This document shows positions 25,674-34,783 of a stretch of 64,000 nucleotides of DNA, piece by piece (the stretch's first letter is position 1; each line of letters opens with the position of its first letter). Location: contig NZ_AUDY01000004.1 in assembly GCF_000425705.1 (NCBI RefSeq), positions 1-64,000 on the forward strand, given 5' to 3'. The position numbers were made by a program, and so were the translations under genes. The notes beneath the pieces are model-generated. The model was not told where the DNA came from. It searched no databases and saw nothing but the letters and a program-made list of their open reading frames with translations. The DNA is from Halobacillus kuroshimensis DSM 18393. GTDB lineage: Bacteria; Bacillota; Bacilli; Bacillales; Halobacillaceae.

Positions 25674-27806
25674 ATGATGGAACAGGCCGAAAAAATTTTA
25701 ATGCAGTATTACGGATATTCTTCCTTCCGGCCGGGACAGGAGGAAGCGATTGAACAGGTGATGAACGGGCAGAACACTCTCGCCGTCATGCCGACCGGGG
25801 GCGGAAAGTCGCTGTGCTATCAGATCCCTGGCCTTGCACTTGAAGGAACGGCTGTCGTCATATCGCCATTGATTTCGTTAATGAAAGATCAGGTCGATGC
25901 CCTGCTTTCCTACGGGGTGGCTGCCACCTACATAAACAGCTCCCTTACTGCAGAAGAGCAGCGGACAAGACTGAGAGATATGGAAAAAGGACGCTACTCC
26001 TTCATTTACGTCGCACCGGAACGATTTGAAACTCCTTCCTTTCTCTCCGCTGTAAGCCGGATCCCTCTTTCTCTTATCGCTTTCGATGAGGCCCATTGTA
26101 TATCCCAGTGGGGACACGATTTCCGACCGAGCTACCGTTCCATCGTCCCGACGCTTAATAAAATTCCGAACCTCCCTGTACTCATGGCTTTGACAGCGAC
26201 AGCCACCCAGGAGGTCGTGGCCGACATCAAACAGCTGATCCATGTCGAAAACGGCCATGTGATTAACACAGGGTTCATAAGGGAAAACCTGTCTTTTCGT
26301 ATCGTTAAAGGAAGAGATAAACGGGAGTTTATTACAGAATACATGAGCCAGATTCCCAATGAGTCCGGTATCATCTATACCGCCACCCGGAAAGAAGCCG
26401 ACCAGCTGCACTATGTTCTCGAGAAAAAGGGCTACGCAGCAGGCAGGTATCATGCCGGTATGACTGAGCATCAGCGGAAACAGGCACAGATGGATTTTGT
26501 ACAGGACGAGACGAAAGTGATGGTGGCGACTAATGCGTTCGGGATGGGCATCGATAAATCCAACGTCCGCTATGTCATCCATTACGCCATGCCGATGAAT
26601 ATAGAATCCTATTACCAGGAAGCAGGACGTGCAGGAAGGGATGGCGAACCCGGAGACTGTATCCTTCTTTTTGCGAGCAAAGACATTAATCTGCAGAAGT
26701 TCCTGATCGACCAGTCGCCTTCTGAAGAAAAAAAGAAAGAAGAGTATGCCAAACTGCAGGCGATGACGAATTACTGCCACACCCATACGTGCCTGCAGAA
26801 GTATATCTTGGAGTACTTCAACGACCCTGTCCCCTATGAACGCTGCGGAAAGTGCTCCAACTGTACACATAATGGGGAAGTGGAAGACCGCACGAAAGAA
26901 GCCCAGATGGTGCTGTCCTGTGTAAAACGTATGGGAGGCGGATTCGGGGCAGGTCTGACAGCCAAAGTGCTGAAGGGCTCCCGCGACCAAAAGGTGAAGC
27001 AGTTCGGTTTTCACAAGCTTTCCACCTACGGGATCATGCCGAAAATTACCGAGAAGGAATTGACCCAGTTTATTCACTTCCTGACGGCTGAAGGCTATTT
27101 AACGGCCGGATCAGGGAAATACCCTTCCCTCCAGCTCACCTCAGAAGCAGCAGCTGTACTCAAAGGGGAAAAACCTGTAGAAATGCTCGTGGAAACCGCA
27201 GCCGTCCAACAGTCGTCTGAATATCATGTGCAGTATTTTGAAGAACTGCGTCACTTAAGGAAACAGCTGGCTGATGAAGCCGGGCTCCCGCCTTACGTCA
27301 TTTTTTCTGATGCCACCTTGAAAGAATTTTCCAATCACCTGCCGCGGACAAAAGAAGAAATGCTTCAGATGAAAGGGGTGGGAGAGCGGAAGTACGAGCA
27401 GTACGGCGAAACATTCCTGGAAGTGATCCGGCCGTGGTCCGAACAAGCCGAATCAGCCCCTATTGAGTCACGCCGGCCGGAACCGAGAGATCCATTTGAT
27501 GACAGGCCCAGCCACATCGTAACGTTTGAATTGTGGAAAAGCGGCAGCCACTCTATCCGGGACATTTCAGATCAGCGCGGCATGAGTCCGCAGACGATTG
27601 AAAACCACCTGTTCCGCTGTGTGCAGGAAGGGGAAGATATTTCGTGGGACTACTGGTTTGATGAAGAACAAGAGGAGCAGGTCCTCCAACAATACCACAA
27701 GCTCGAGGAGAAAAAGCTGAAGCCGTTGAAAGAAGAGCTTCCGGACACGTTTACGTATTCCATGATAAAAGCTGTATTAATCAAACACCGTTACCTGAAC
27801 AGATAA
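25674..27806 (+). CDS. recQ: ATP-dependent DNA helicase RecQ
   Basis: 3'-5' helicase for replication fork repair and recombination. About 710 aa. Motif [15 protein letters not shown] (about 42-55), DEAH box [18 protein letters not shown], motif [12 protein letters not shown], then the zinc-binding Cys of RecQ ([19 protein letters not shown], about 365-400). An RQC winged helix follows (about 420-500), then HRDC ([20 protein letters not shown], about 525-600) and a C-terminal helix-turn-helix segment ([20 protein letters not shown]) as in longer Bacillus RecQ. ATG 25674 lies 6-8 nt after GGATG. Ends 13 nt before kynU, so the genes may be co-transcribed. Confidence 0.95.
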   Translation: MMEQAEKILMQYYGYSSFRPGQEEAIEQVMNGQNTLAVMPTGGGKSLCYQIPGLALEGTAVVISPLISLMKDQVDALLSYGVAATYINSSLTAEEQRTRLRDMEKGRYSFIYVAPERFETPSFLSAVSRIPLSLIAFDEAHCISQWGHDFRPSYRSIVPTLNKIPNLPVLMALTATATQEVVADIKQLIHVENGHVINTGFIRENLSFRIVKGRDKREFITEYMSQIPNESGIIYTATRKEADQLHYVLEKKGYAAGRYHAGMTEHQRKQAQMDFVQDETKVMVATNAFGMGIDKSNVRYVIHYAMPMNIESYYQEAGRAGRDGEPGDCILLFASKDINLQKFLIDQSPSEEKKKEEYAKLQAMTNYCHTHTCLQKYILEYFNDPVPYERCGKCSNCTHNGEVEDRTKEAQMVLSCVKRMGGGFGAGLTAKVLKGSRDQKVKQFGFHKLSTYGIMPKITEKELTQFIHFLTAEGYLTAGSGKYPSLQLTSEAAAVLKGEKPVEMLVETAAVQQSSEYHVQYFEELRHLRKQLADEAGLPPYVIFSDATLKEFSNHLPRTKEEMLQMKGVGERKYEQYGETFLEVIRPWSEQAESAPIESRRPEPRDPFDDRPSHIVTFELWKSGSHSIRDISDQRGMSPQTIENHLFRCVQEGEDISWDYWFDEEQEEQVLQQYHKLEEKKLKPLKEELPDTFTYSMIKAVLIKHRYLNR

Positions 27807-27819
27807 AAGGAGGAATGGG

Positions 27820-29088
27820 ATGATTACCCTGGATGATGTGAGAAAATGGGATAAAAATGATGAACTGAACGAGTATAAATCGGAATTCTTCCTCAAAGAA
27901 GACAGCATTTACATGGACGGCAACTCTCTTGGACTGTTATCCAGGCGTTCCGAATCCGCTTTGCAGCAATCTCTTAATGACTGGAAAGAGCACGGCATCG
28001 AAGGGTGGACACAAGCTGATGAACCGTGGTACTTCATGTCTGAAAAGCTCGGACGGATGACAGCTCCTCTCCTGGGGGCTTCTCCGGAACAGGTCATTAA
28101 CACAGGGTCCATTACGACAAACCTCCATCAGCTGCTTGCGACCTTTTACAATCCGGAAAAAGGGCGGACAAAAATTATCGGGGACGAACTAAACTTCCCC
28201 TCCGATATATACGCTGTCAAGAGTCAGATGGCGCTCCACCACCTTGACCCTGAAGAGCATTTCATACAAATCGCCAGCGCTGATGGGTATACACTGAAAG
28301 AAGAGGACATTATCGCCCAGATGAAGGATGACGTAGCTCTTCTTCTGCTCCCTTCCGTTTTGTACAGAAGCGGGCAGCTTCTTGATATGAAAGCCCTCAC
28401 CCACGAGGCGCACAAGCATGGAATTCTTGTATTGTTTGATCTTGCTCATTCCATCGGCGCTGTTCCCCATCAGCTGGATGAATGGGAGGTGGATTTCGCT
28501 GTCTGGTGTACGTATAAATACTTGAACAGCGGTCCCGGTGGTACAGGTGGATTATACGTGAACCGCCGGCATCTCGGGACTCATCCCGGACTTGCCGGCT
28601 GGTTCAGTTCTGATAAAGAAAAGCAGTTTGATATGGATCACGAGCTGACCCCCTCTTCCAGTGCAGGTGCTTTCCAGATTGGAACTCCGCATATTTTAAG
28701 CTCAGCTCCGCTTCTTGGATCTCTGGAAATGTTTTTGGAAGCAGGTATCGAGGGAATCAGAAAAAAGTCACTGGCCCTCACCCAGTTGTTTATGGATTTA
28801 GTTCATCAGGAACTGAAAGGCTTCGGGTTCACCCTGCGTAACCCTGTAGAAAAGGAGCGCCGGGGCGGTCACGTCTGCCTCGTTCATGAAGAAGCAGCCA
28901 GTCTTTGTAAAGCATTGAAAAGCGAAGGGGTCATTCCCGATTATCGATCCCCGAATGTCATCCGGCTCGCCCCGGTAGCTTTTTACACCTCCTATGAGGA
29001 TGTTTTTAATGTTGTCAGGATTTTAAAAGAAATCATGCAGAAAGAAAAGCATAAGTCATTTAAAAATGAACGGGATATTATTGCTTAG
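27820..29088 (+). CDS. kynU: Kynureninase
   Basis: PLP enzyme that cleaves L-kynurenine to anthranilate and alanine. 422 aa, aminotransferase class V fold. Visible marks: DGNSLGLLS near residue 33, [14 protein letters not shown] (PLP-ring Asp, about 205), the PLP lysine in [13 protein letters not shown] (about residue 230) and [14 protein letters not shown] near the end. ATG follows AGGAGG by 6 nt. kynB follows 10 nt downstream. kynA, the first step of the pathway, is 31 kb away on the other strand. Confidence 0.95.
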   Translation: MITLDDVRKWDKNDELNEYKSEFFLKEDSIYMDGNSLGLLSRRSESALQQSLNDWKEHGIEGWTQADEPWYFMSEKLGRMTAPLLGASPEQVINTGSITTNLHQLLATFYNPEKGRTKIIGDELNFPSDIYAVKSQMALHHLDPEEHFIQIASADGYTLKEEDIIAQMKDDVALLLLPSVLYRSGQLLDMKALTHEAHKHGILVLFDLAHSIGAVPHQLDEWEVDFAVWCTYKYLNSGPGGTGGLYVNRRHLGTHPGLAGWFSSDKEKQFDMDHELTPSSSAGAFQIGTPHILSSAPLLGSLEMFLEAGIEGIRKKSLALTQLFMDLVHQELKGFGFTLRNPVEKERRGGHVCLVHEEAASLCKALKSEGVIPDYRSPNVIRLAPVAFYTSYEDVFNVVRILKEIMQKEKHKSFKNERDIIA

Positions 29089-29098
29089 GAGGATACCG

Positions 29099-29719
29099 AT
29101 GAAGTGGATGGATATCAGTATGAAACTGGATGCAGAAACCCCGCCATGGCCGGGGGATGAACCTTTTACGTACGAAGTCACTTATGCAATGGAAGACACC
29201 GGATCTGTCAACGTAGGTCAGTTTAAAGGCAGTTGTCACATCGGAACACATGTCGATGCCCCTTTCCATTATGATTCCTCAGGAGCCCGGATAGCAGACC
29301 TGCCTGTCGAACGTTTCTCAGGAAAAGCGGTGGTCGTTCATTTGGACCGACCGGAAGTTATTCATAAAGAACAAGTGATGGATATCGATTTGACAGAAGT
29401 GGATAAAATCCTCTTTCGTACAAACAGCTGGCCTGACCGTTCCGCTTTCCCTGCTTCCTATTCAGTGATCGGAAGTGACCTGGCTGCTTACCTGGCCGAA
29501 CAAGGCATTGACCTGATCGGCGTCGATACCCCTTCTGTTGATCCGGAAACGAGCAAGGACCTCCCTGCCCATCACAGTCTGTGCGCCCATGATCTGCTCA
29601 TTCTTGAAGGTCTCGTCCTGGAAAACATCCAGCCGGGCATCTATGAGCTTATGGCCTTCCCGTTGAAAATGACTCAAGCAGACGGCAGTCCGGTACGCGC
29701 TGTGCTGAGAAACCTGTAA
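29099..29719 (+). CDS. kynB: Kynurenine formamidase (arylformamidase)
   Basis: Zinc hydrolase that converts N-formylkynurenine to kynurenine. 206 aa from ATG 29099, 6 nt after AGGAGG; the longer frame from 29066 overlaps kynU and lacks a site. The cyclase-family metal motif HIGTHVDAPFHY (about residues 49-60) is complete, with PPWPGDEPF near the N-terminus and the GVDTPSVDPETSKDLPAHH segment (about 142-160) as in KynB. Works between KynA and KynU to yield anthranilate. Confidence 0.95.
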   Translation: MKWMDISMKLDAETPPWPGDEPFTYEVTYAMEDTGSVNVGQFKGSCHIGTHVDAPFHYDSSGARIADLPVERFSGKAVVVHLDRPEVIHKEQVMDIDLTEVDKILFRTNSWPDRSAFPASYSVIGSDLAAYLAEQGIDLIGVDTPSVDPETSKDLPAHHSLCAHDLLILEGLVLENIQPGIYELMAFPLKMTQADGSPVRAVLRNL

Positions 29720-29728
29720 TTTTGCAGT

Positions 29729-29767
29729 AAAAAAAGGTGGACGTCTTTTGACGTCCACCTTTTTTAT
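29729..29767. terminator. Terminator between kynB and the BCCT gene
   Basis: AAAAAAGGTGGACGT / ACGTCCACCTTTTTT with a short loop; symmetric, serves both convergent genes. Confidence 0.9.
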
Positions 29768-29769
29768 CT

Positions 29770-31296
29770 TTATTTCTTTGAAATCCGTTGTTCCACAGCC
29801 ATGATCTTCGCCACTTTCGGCGCCAGCCAGATCATAGGAAGCAGAAGGAGGGACACAGGAACGGCAGTCACCACAATAAAGTTCTGCAGCTGTGTAATTC
29901 CGCTGTCTCCTGTAATCAGAAGAATGACAGCAATCGCTCCCATAAGCACAGCCCAGAATACACGGAGCCATGTCTGCGGGTTTCCTTCTCCTGTCACGGC
30001 CATAGCAATGGTGTAGGACATGGAGTCAGACGTTGTGACAACGAATAGAATCGTCAGAATCAAGAACAGCGGCGACACAATTTCCGCCAGTGGGAACTGT
30101 CCGGTAATTGCAAACATCGCTGCCGGGTTTCCTGCCTCATTCAAAGCGTTTGAAACCGATCCCGGATTCTCCAATTCGAAGAATATTCCGGATCCACCAA
30201 GGACGGTAAACCAGAACGTTGAAATAACCGGAGCAAACACAGACACCGCGACAATGATTTCGCGAATGGTCCGTCCTCTGGAAATCCGGCTGACAAGAAT
30301 GGCCATCATTGGACCATATCCGATAAACCAGCCCCAGAAGAAGACAGTCCATAGAGATAACCAGCCTTCATCCCCGCGGTACGTACTCATAGGAATGAAT
30401 TGGTCCACGTAATAACCGAATCCGGAGACAAAGTGGTCAATAATGAAGCCGCCAGGTCCAAAGATGACGATGAAAATCATAAGTCCAAGAGCAAGGCGGA
30501 CATTGAAACTACTCAGCATCTGAATCCCTTTATACAAACCGGACACAGCTGAGATCGTAGAGACCAGGACGACAACAAGAATGATTGTAAACTGTGTACT
30601 GAATGAATTTGGAATGCCGAAGATTTCCTGAAGACCATAGCTGGCCTGCAGACCCAGGAATCCGATCGGACCGATTGTCCCTGCTGCCACGGCAATTACA
30701 GCAAACGCATCAATAATCGTTCCGAAGAAGCTGTTCCGAAGCTTTTCACCAAAGATTGGGTAAAGCAGGGTCCTCGGCTTCATAGGCATCCCTTTTTGAT
30801 AGTGTCCGTACATCATAACAACGGCACTGATTGTACCTAAAATCGCCCATGCAAGAAATCCCCAGTGCATGAAGCTTTGAGCAAGAGCAGGATCAATTGC
30901 CGCCTCTGTGCCCGCTTCTACTCCGGATTGAGACGGAGGTGCAGTAAGGAAGTGCCACATCGGCTCAGCGGCAGCCCAGAAGACGCCTCCGCCGGCCAGT
31001 AGTGTAGCCATGATAATTGAAAGCCATTTATACAAACCGATTTCCGGTTTATCCATATTACCCATTTTTATTTTTCCATATTTAGAAAATCCAAGCCATA
31101 TACCGACGAAGAAGGTCGCCAGCATCAATACCTGCCAGAACGCACCAAAATAAGTGGCTGACCAGGCAAAACTTTCACTTACAACTGTTTCTATAAACGA
31201 AATGTCGATAAGAGCAATAATCACGAAGAGTGTCAATAAGCCTCCACTGATTGCAAATACAGGCCAGTCTATCCGGCCTTTCGATTGTTTATCCAT
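29770..31296 (-). CDS. BCCT-family betaine/choline/carnitine-type transporter
   Basis: 508 aa, 12 membrane helices. Na+-coupled uptake of compatible solutes such as glycine betaine, central to osmoprotection in salt-tolerant Bacillaceae. Signatures: EPMWHFLTAPP (about residue 111), MHWGFLAWAI (about 143-152), and the long helix-8 region MSTYRGDEGWLSLWTVFFWGWFIGYGPMMAIL-like stretch with the conserved Trp box. It resembles OpuD/LcoP; the exact solute cannot be told. ATG with AAGGAG. Single gene. Confidence 0.92.
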   Translation of the reverse strand: MDKQSKGRIDWPVFAISGGLLTLFVIIALIDISFIETVVSESFAWSATYFGAFWQVLMLATFFVGIWLGFSKYGKIKMGNMDKPEIGLYKWLSIIMATLLAGGGVFWAAAEPMWHFLTAPPSQSGVEAGTEAAIDPALAQSFMHWGFLAWAILGTISAVVMMYGHYQKGMPMKPRTLLYPIFGEKLRNSFFGTIIDAFAVIAVAAGTIGPIGFLGLQASYGLQEIFGIPNSFSTQFTIILVVVLVSTISAVSGLYKGIQMLSSFNVRLALGLMIFIVIFGPGGFIIDHFVSGFGYYVDQFIPMSTYRGDEGWLSLWTVFFWGWFIGYGPMMAILVSRISRGRTIREIIVAVSVFAPVISTFWFTVLGGSGIFFELENPGSVSNALNEAGNPAAMFAITGQFPLAEIVSPLFLILTILFVVTTSDSMSYTIAMAVTGEGNPQTWLRVFWAVLMGAIAVILLITGDSGITQLQNFIVVTAVPVSLLLLPMIWLAPKVAKIMAVEQRISKK

Positions 31297-31426
31297 TTTG
31301 ATCTCCTTTTGACAATGGTGTTACTTTCTCGGGGGAAAGCACAATAACTGACTCTAACATTACCCCTATTATGGTGTAAAGAAAAATCTTTTATCCCGCA
31401 GATGAAAAGGTCACTATTGTGACCTT

Positions 31427-31594
31427 TCAATCCCGTTCCTCCACTTTGTGGTCTTCCTGCCGGCGCTGACATTCCCTGCAAAGATTGATGTCTTCCTCTG
31501 CCTTGGAAACGAGCGGCTTTCCACAGCGTGAGCATTCATCGTGACGGTTGGGGTTTGCTCCGAAGATGTTCATCTCATATCCGTCGCCCACCAT
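31427..31594 (-). CDS. Small zinc-ribbon protein
   Basis: 55 aa from ATG 31594, 8 nt after AAGGAG; a longer frame to 31636 would include the ribosome site. Two CxxC pairs are visible: CSRCGKP (about residues 21-27) and CRECQRR (about 38-44), spaced like a treble-clef or zinc ribbon. The rest is charged. It follows the CrtI-type gene by 48 nt on the same strand and may share its transcript. Function not recognised. Confidence 0.65.
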   Translation of the reverse strand: MVGDGYEMNIFGANPNRHDECSRCGKPLVSKAEEDINLCRECQRRQEDHKVEERD

Positions 31595-31642
31595 AGGACC
31601 CTCTCCTTTTTCATATGCTGTTCTTTGTATTCCCAACGTTTT

Positions 31643-33139
31643 TCATTTTAGTCCTTTTGCGGCCTGTTTTGCGGCCATTAATCCTGAAAGCGTTACGCCG
31701 AGCGTTCCGGCACCCGGAAAAACGGTATCCCCGCACTGATACAGATCAGGGATGCCGGTTCTTATCGAGTAACTGGACAACCAGCTGTATTTTCCATCAG
31801 GTGCATAACCGCCTACCTTTCCATCTTTACGGCGCAGCCATTTTTCAAAAGTGACGGGTGTACCCGGCAGGACAACATCAAGCTGATCGGTGAACCCTCC
31901 AAAATAGTGCTCCACGGTCCGTATCAGCTTCTCCTTCATCCAACGCTTTTCGGCTTCATAATGGTCGGACTCCCACCAAGGAGTGATGTCGGTATGGGTT
32001 GACAGGGTAAACGACCGTTTCCCTTCCGGAGCCATCAAACGATCTTCAGGGTCCGATAATGACAATAGGAACTGTCCGCCATTATGGAGGTCATCCGGAT
32101 GATGGGGATCGATAAACTGATGGTACAGCACGTCCGTATTTTGGAAAACGTCTGCGTCTACACCGCCGTGAATAATATACGCCCCCCAGGCTTTTTTTGC
32201 TGTTTCTTTCCGGGGGCGAATATAAGACTGCGAGCTGAGATCCTCTGTTAACGTGTCGTGAAGGTTGTGAACAGAATTGTTCAGGATGACCTGCCGGGCC
32301 TGAAATGTAGACCTTCTTTTGGAATGAAGGATAAACCCTGCCTCTCCTTTTTCGATGGAGTGAACCGGGTGCCTCATAAGAATGGTCCCGTCATGCTCCC
32401 GAATATATGCAGCCAGTTTAGCAGCAGATTCAGCAAGACCACCGTGGACGGCAAAAGCACCTTTATGAAACGTTTGAAGAGCAGCAAACCCTAAAAAGGC
32501 AGGACATTTTTCTACACTCGTCTGTACACTGTCCATTAATTCACCATTTAAAAACGTCCTAAACATGCGGTGCTGATCCAGTCCATGTTTTTTAAGCCGG
32601 TCCTCCACGGTTTGTGTCATATAGGGAAGCAGCCGGAGAGAATTTTCATTCACAAGCGTCAGAAGGTAAGCATAGTCCCCCATTGTCCTTGGAGGAAACA
32701 CCGGAAGCTTGTCTGTCAACTGATCCACCAGCTGCCCTACTTTGAAAACTTCATCGTAGAAATTCTCAAAATTGCTCCCGGGTCCTTCAAAAACCCGGGA
32801 CATCTCTTTATACCATTCATGCCGGTCACGATAATAATGAATGGTACGATCCGGAAGGTGGACATCCATAATAATATCCAGCTTTTTCATTGGCGGTTTT
32901 TCCAACCCCAGCCGTTCAAACAAGTTGTCCAGTACACCTCCGGGCTCAAAACCCATCCCAACTGTAGCACCGGATTGAAAACGATACCCGCTCCTCTCGA
33001 ATTTACCCGCGCTTCCGCCCAGTTCGTTGGACGCTTCAAAAACAACGACTTTATACCCTCTATAGGTTAAATCCGCAGCAGCTGCCAGCCCTCCGAAACC
33101 AGCACCCACAACAGCAGCATCATAGATCAGATCGGCCAC
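31643..33139 (-). CDS. CrtI/CrtN-type FAD-dependent dehydrogenase (phytoene-desaturase family)
   Basis: 498 aa. N-terminal dinucleotide motif VVGAGFGGLAAAADL with EASNELGGSAGKFERSGYRFQSGA, and C-terminal YQCGDTVFPGAGTLGVTLSGLMAA, are hallmarks of carotenoid desaturases, isomerases and oxygenases. No crtM or other carotenoid gene adjoins it, so the substrate is uncertain; carotenoid modification or a non-carotenoid role is possible. The start is odd: GTG 33139 overlaps its own GGAGG site, whereas CTG 33130 would have ideal 8-nt spacing. The neighbour downstream is the zinc-ribbon peptide. Confidence 0.85.
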   Translation of the reverse strand: MADLIYDAAVVGAGFGGLAAAADLTYRGYKVVVFEASNELGGSAGKFERSGYRFQSGATVGMGFEPGGVLDNLFERLGLEKPPMKKLDIIMDVHLPDRTIHYYRDRHEWYKEMSRVFEGPGSNFENFYDEVFKVGQLVDQLTDKLPVFPPRTMGDYAYLLTLVNENSLRLLPYMTQTVEDRLKKHGLDQHRMFRTFLNGELMDSVQTSVEKCPAFLGFAALQTFHKGAFAVHGGLAESAAKLAAYIREHDGTILMRHPVHSIEKGEAGFILHSKRRSTFQARQVILNNSVHNLHDTLTEDLSSQSYIRPRKETAKKAWGAYIIHGGVDADVFQNTDVLYHQFIDPHHPDDLHNGGQFLLSLSDPEDRLMAPEGKRSFTLSTHTDITPWWESDHYEAEKRWMKEKLIRTVEHYFGGFTDQLDVVLPGTPVTFEKWLRRKDGKVGGYAPDGKYSWLSSYSIRTGIPDLYQCGDTVFPGAGTLGVTLSGLMAAKQAAKGLK

Positions 33140-33326
33140 CTCCTTTTTTTATTCTTTCCCCTTATCGATCGATGTTTAAAAAGAAAACAGCCGATTCAAA
33201 AACACTACCTAATAAAAAGTTATTCTGAGATAATCTCTTTACCTATTATGGATCTTTTATGTGCACAGGAAGAATGGAAGGTATCTACCTGTTTCTTCCT
33301 TTTCTTCGTTGAGATGGGAAGAAACA
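33140..33326. other. Gene-free stretch upstream of the CrtI-type gene
   Basis: No gene. A hairpin GTTTCTTCC / GGAAGAAAC (about 33291-33327) is visible. No promoter could be fixed. Confidence 0.4.
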
Positions 33327-33358
33327 AAAAAGACAGCCGGGGGGTCCCGGCTGTCGTC
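33327..33358 (-). terminator. Terminator of ampS
   Basis: GACAGCCGGG / CCCGGCTGTC, followed by TTTTTTG on the minus strand. Confidence 0.88.
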
Positions 33359-33365
33359 TTATTCA

Positions 33366-34613
33366 TTATTCAAAAGTAATCGCCCAGCTGCCTTTTCTCA
33401 TGACGGCTTCGGTTGTACCGTCTTCAAGCACGCCGTCGATATCCAGTTCCCCGGATCCCATCATGAAGTCCACGTGGGTCAGGCTGTGGTTCACACCGTT
33501 TTGATCAAGTTCTTCCTCATTCATGTCGGAACCGCCCTGAACGTTATTCGGATACGCTTTTCCAAGCGCAAGGTGACAGGATGCGTTCTCATCATAAAGG
33601 GTGTTATAGAAAATCAGTCCGGATTGAGAAATCGGTGACTCATGAGGCACAAGAGCCAGTTCACCAAGGTGACGGGAACCTTCGTCCGTATCCAGCAGGT
33701 GTTGAAGGGTTTCGCTTCCTTCTTCCGCCGTAAAGTCCACCACTTTTCCTTCTTTAAAAGTGAGAGAGAAGTTATTAATGACGTTCCCACCGTAGTTCAA
33801 CGGCTTCGTACTCGCCACTTTCCCATCGACACCGTATTTGTGAGGAGCTGTGAAAACTTCCTCTGTCGGCATGTTCGGATTAAATGAAATCTTACCTTCC
33901 GCCGTTTTGGCCGGTCCGCCTTTCCAGACATGTCCTTTTGGAAGAGCCACTTCAAGTTCAGTTCCCGGTGCTTTATAAATCAGCTTCTGATACTGTTTCT
34001 TATTCAAATATTCACGAGCCGTAATAAGCGTATCATTATGCTTCTTCCAAGCTTCCACCGGATCGTCCTGATCAACACGGACGATGCTGAAAATCTGCTC
34101 CCACAATTTCTCCACGGCTGTATCTTCCTCTTCCCCTGGGAAAATCTTTTGTGCCCACTTTGGAAGAGGAATACTGATGATCGACCATTGGATCCGGTCA
34201 TTCATCGTGTAGTTACGGAATGTGGACATCGCCTCTGAGCGTGCTTTAGCAGCAGAAGCCACTTTTCCAGCATCAATCCCTTTCAAAAGGTCCGGGTCCG
34301 TGGAACGGATGGAAAGGATGGCTGCTCCCTGCTCTGCGAAATACGTGTATTTTTCCTGCTGCCATTCCGGTACGTGGGAGAGTGTTTCCTGATCCGCGTG
34401 CTCATAAGCCATGCGAGTCAGCTCATCGTCTCCCCAGTTAATATGTACATCCTTGGCTCCCATTTCAAAAGCTTTACGGGCGACAATGCGTGTGAATTCC
34501 GCCCCTTCAATGGTGGAATTGATCATTAAAAGCTGATCGTTTTGTAGATTGACGCCTGTACGAAGCGCCAGTTCTGCATATTTTTCAAGTTTATCCATAC
34601 TTGGCATTTTCAT
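33366..34613 (-). CDS. ampS: M29-family metalloaminopeptidase
   Basis: 415-aa cytosolic aminopeptidase of the thermophilic aminopeptidase (AmpS/AmpT) family, removing N-terminal residues using Co2+/Zn2+. Landmarks: MDKLEKYAELALRTGVNLQ at the start, FNPNMPTEEVFTAPHKYGVDG in the middle (metal Glu and His region, about residues 245-265), GELALVPHESPISQSG (about 320-335), HLALGKAYP, and the end NHSLTHVDFMMGSGELDIDG. ATG follows GGAGG by 7 nt. Monocistronic. Confidence 0.95.
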   Translation of the reverse strand: MKMPSMDKLEKYAELALRTGVNLQNDQLLMINSTIEGAEFTRIVARKAFEMGAKDVHINWGDDELTRMAYEHADQETLSHVPEWQQEKYTYFAEQGAAILSIRSTDPDLLKGIDAGKVASAAKARSEAMSTFRNYTMNDRIQWSIISIPLPKWAQKIFPGEEEDTAVEKLWEQIFSIVRVDQDDPVEAWKKHNDTLITAREYLNKKQYQKLIYKAPGTELEVALPKGHVWKGGPAKTAEGKISFNPNMPTEEVFTAPHKYGVDGKVASTKPLNYGGNVINNFSLTFKEGKVVDFTAEEGSETLQHLLDTDEGSRHLGELALVPHESPISQSGLIFYNTLYDENASCHLALGKAYPNNVQGGSDMNEEELDQNGVNHSLTHVDFMMGSGELDIDGVLEDGTTEAVMRKGSWAITFE

Positions 34614-34732
34614 CTGTCTACCTCCTATATTTAAACAGTGTATCCGTATTCATTATTCCACAAAAAATCGATGACTACAAAACATATGAAAGGAAGCGGG
34701 ACAGGGTCGGATGGACCACTGCCCTGCATCTA

Positions 34733-34776
34733 TGAAAAAGAAGGCGAACGTTCTTTCAAAGTTCCAGCCTCTTTCT
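34733..34776 (-). terminator. Probable terminator of yfmR
   Basis: Imperfect hairpin GAGGC-GGAAC / GAACGTTCGCCTTC on the minus strand followed by TTTTTC, just after the yfmR stop. Confidence 0.5.
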
Positions 34777-34783
34777 CCGAGCA

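Noticed and set aside
25878-27077. 399-codon open frame antisense to recQ
   Set aside because: Exact overlap with the conserved RecQ helicase domains on the other strand; composition reflects the codon use of recQ, no ribosome site and no recognisable domain.
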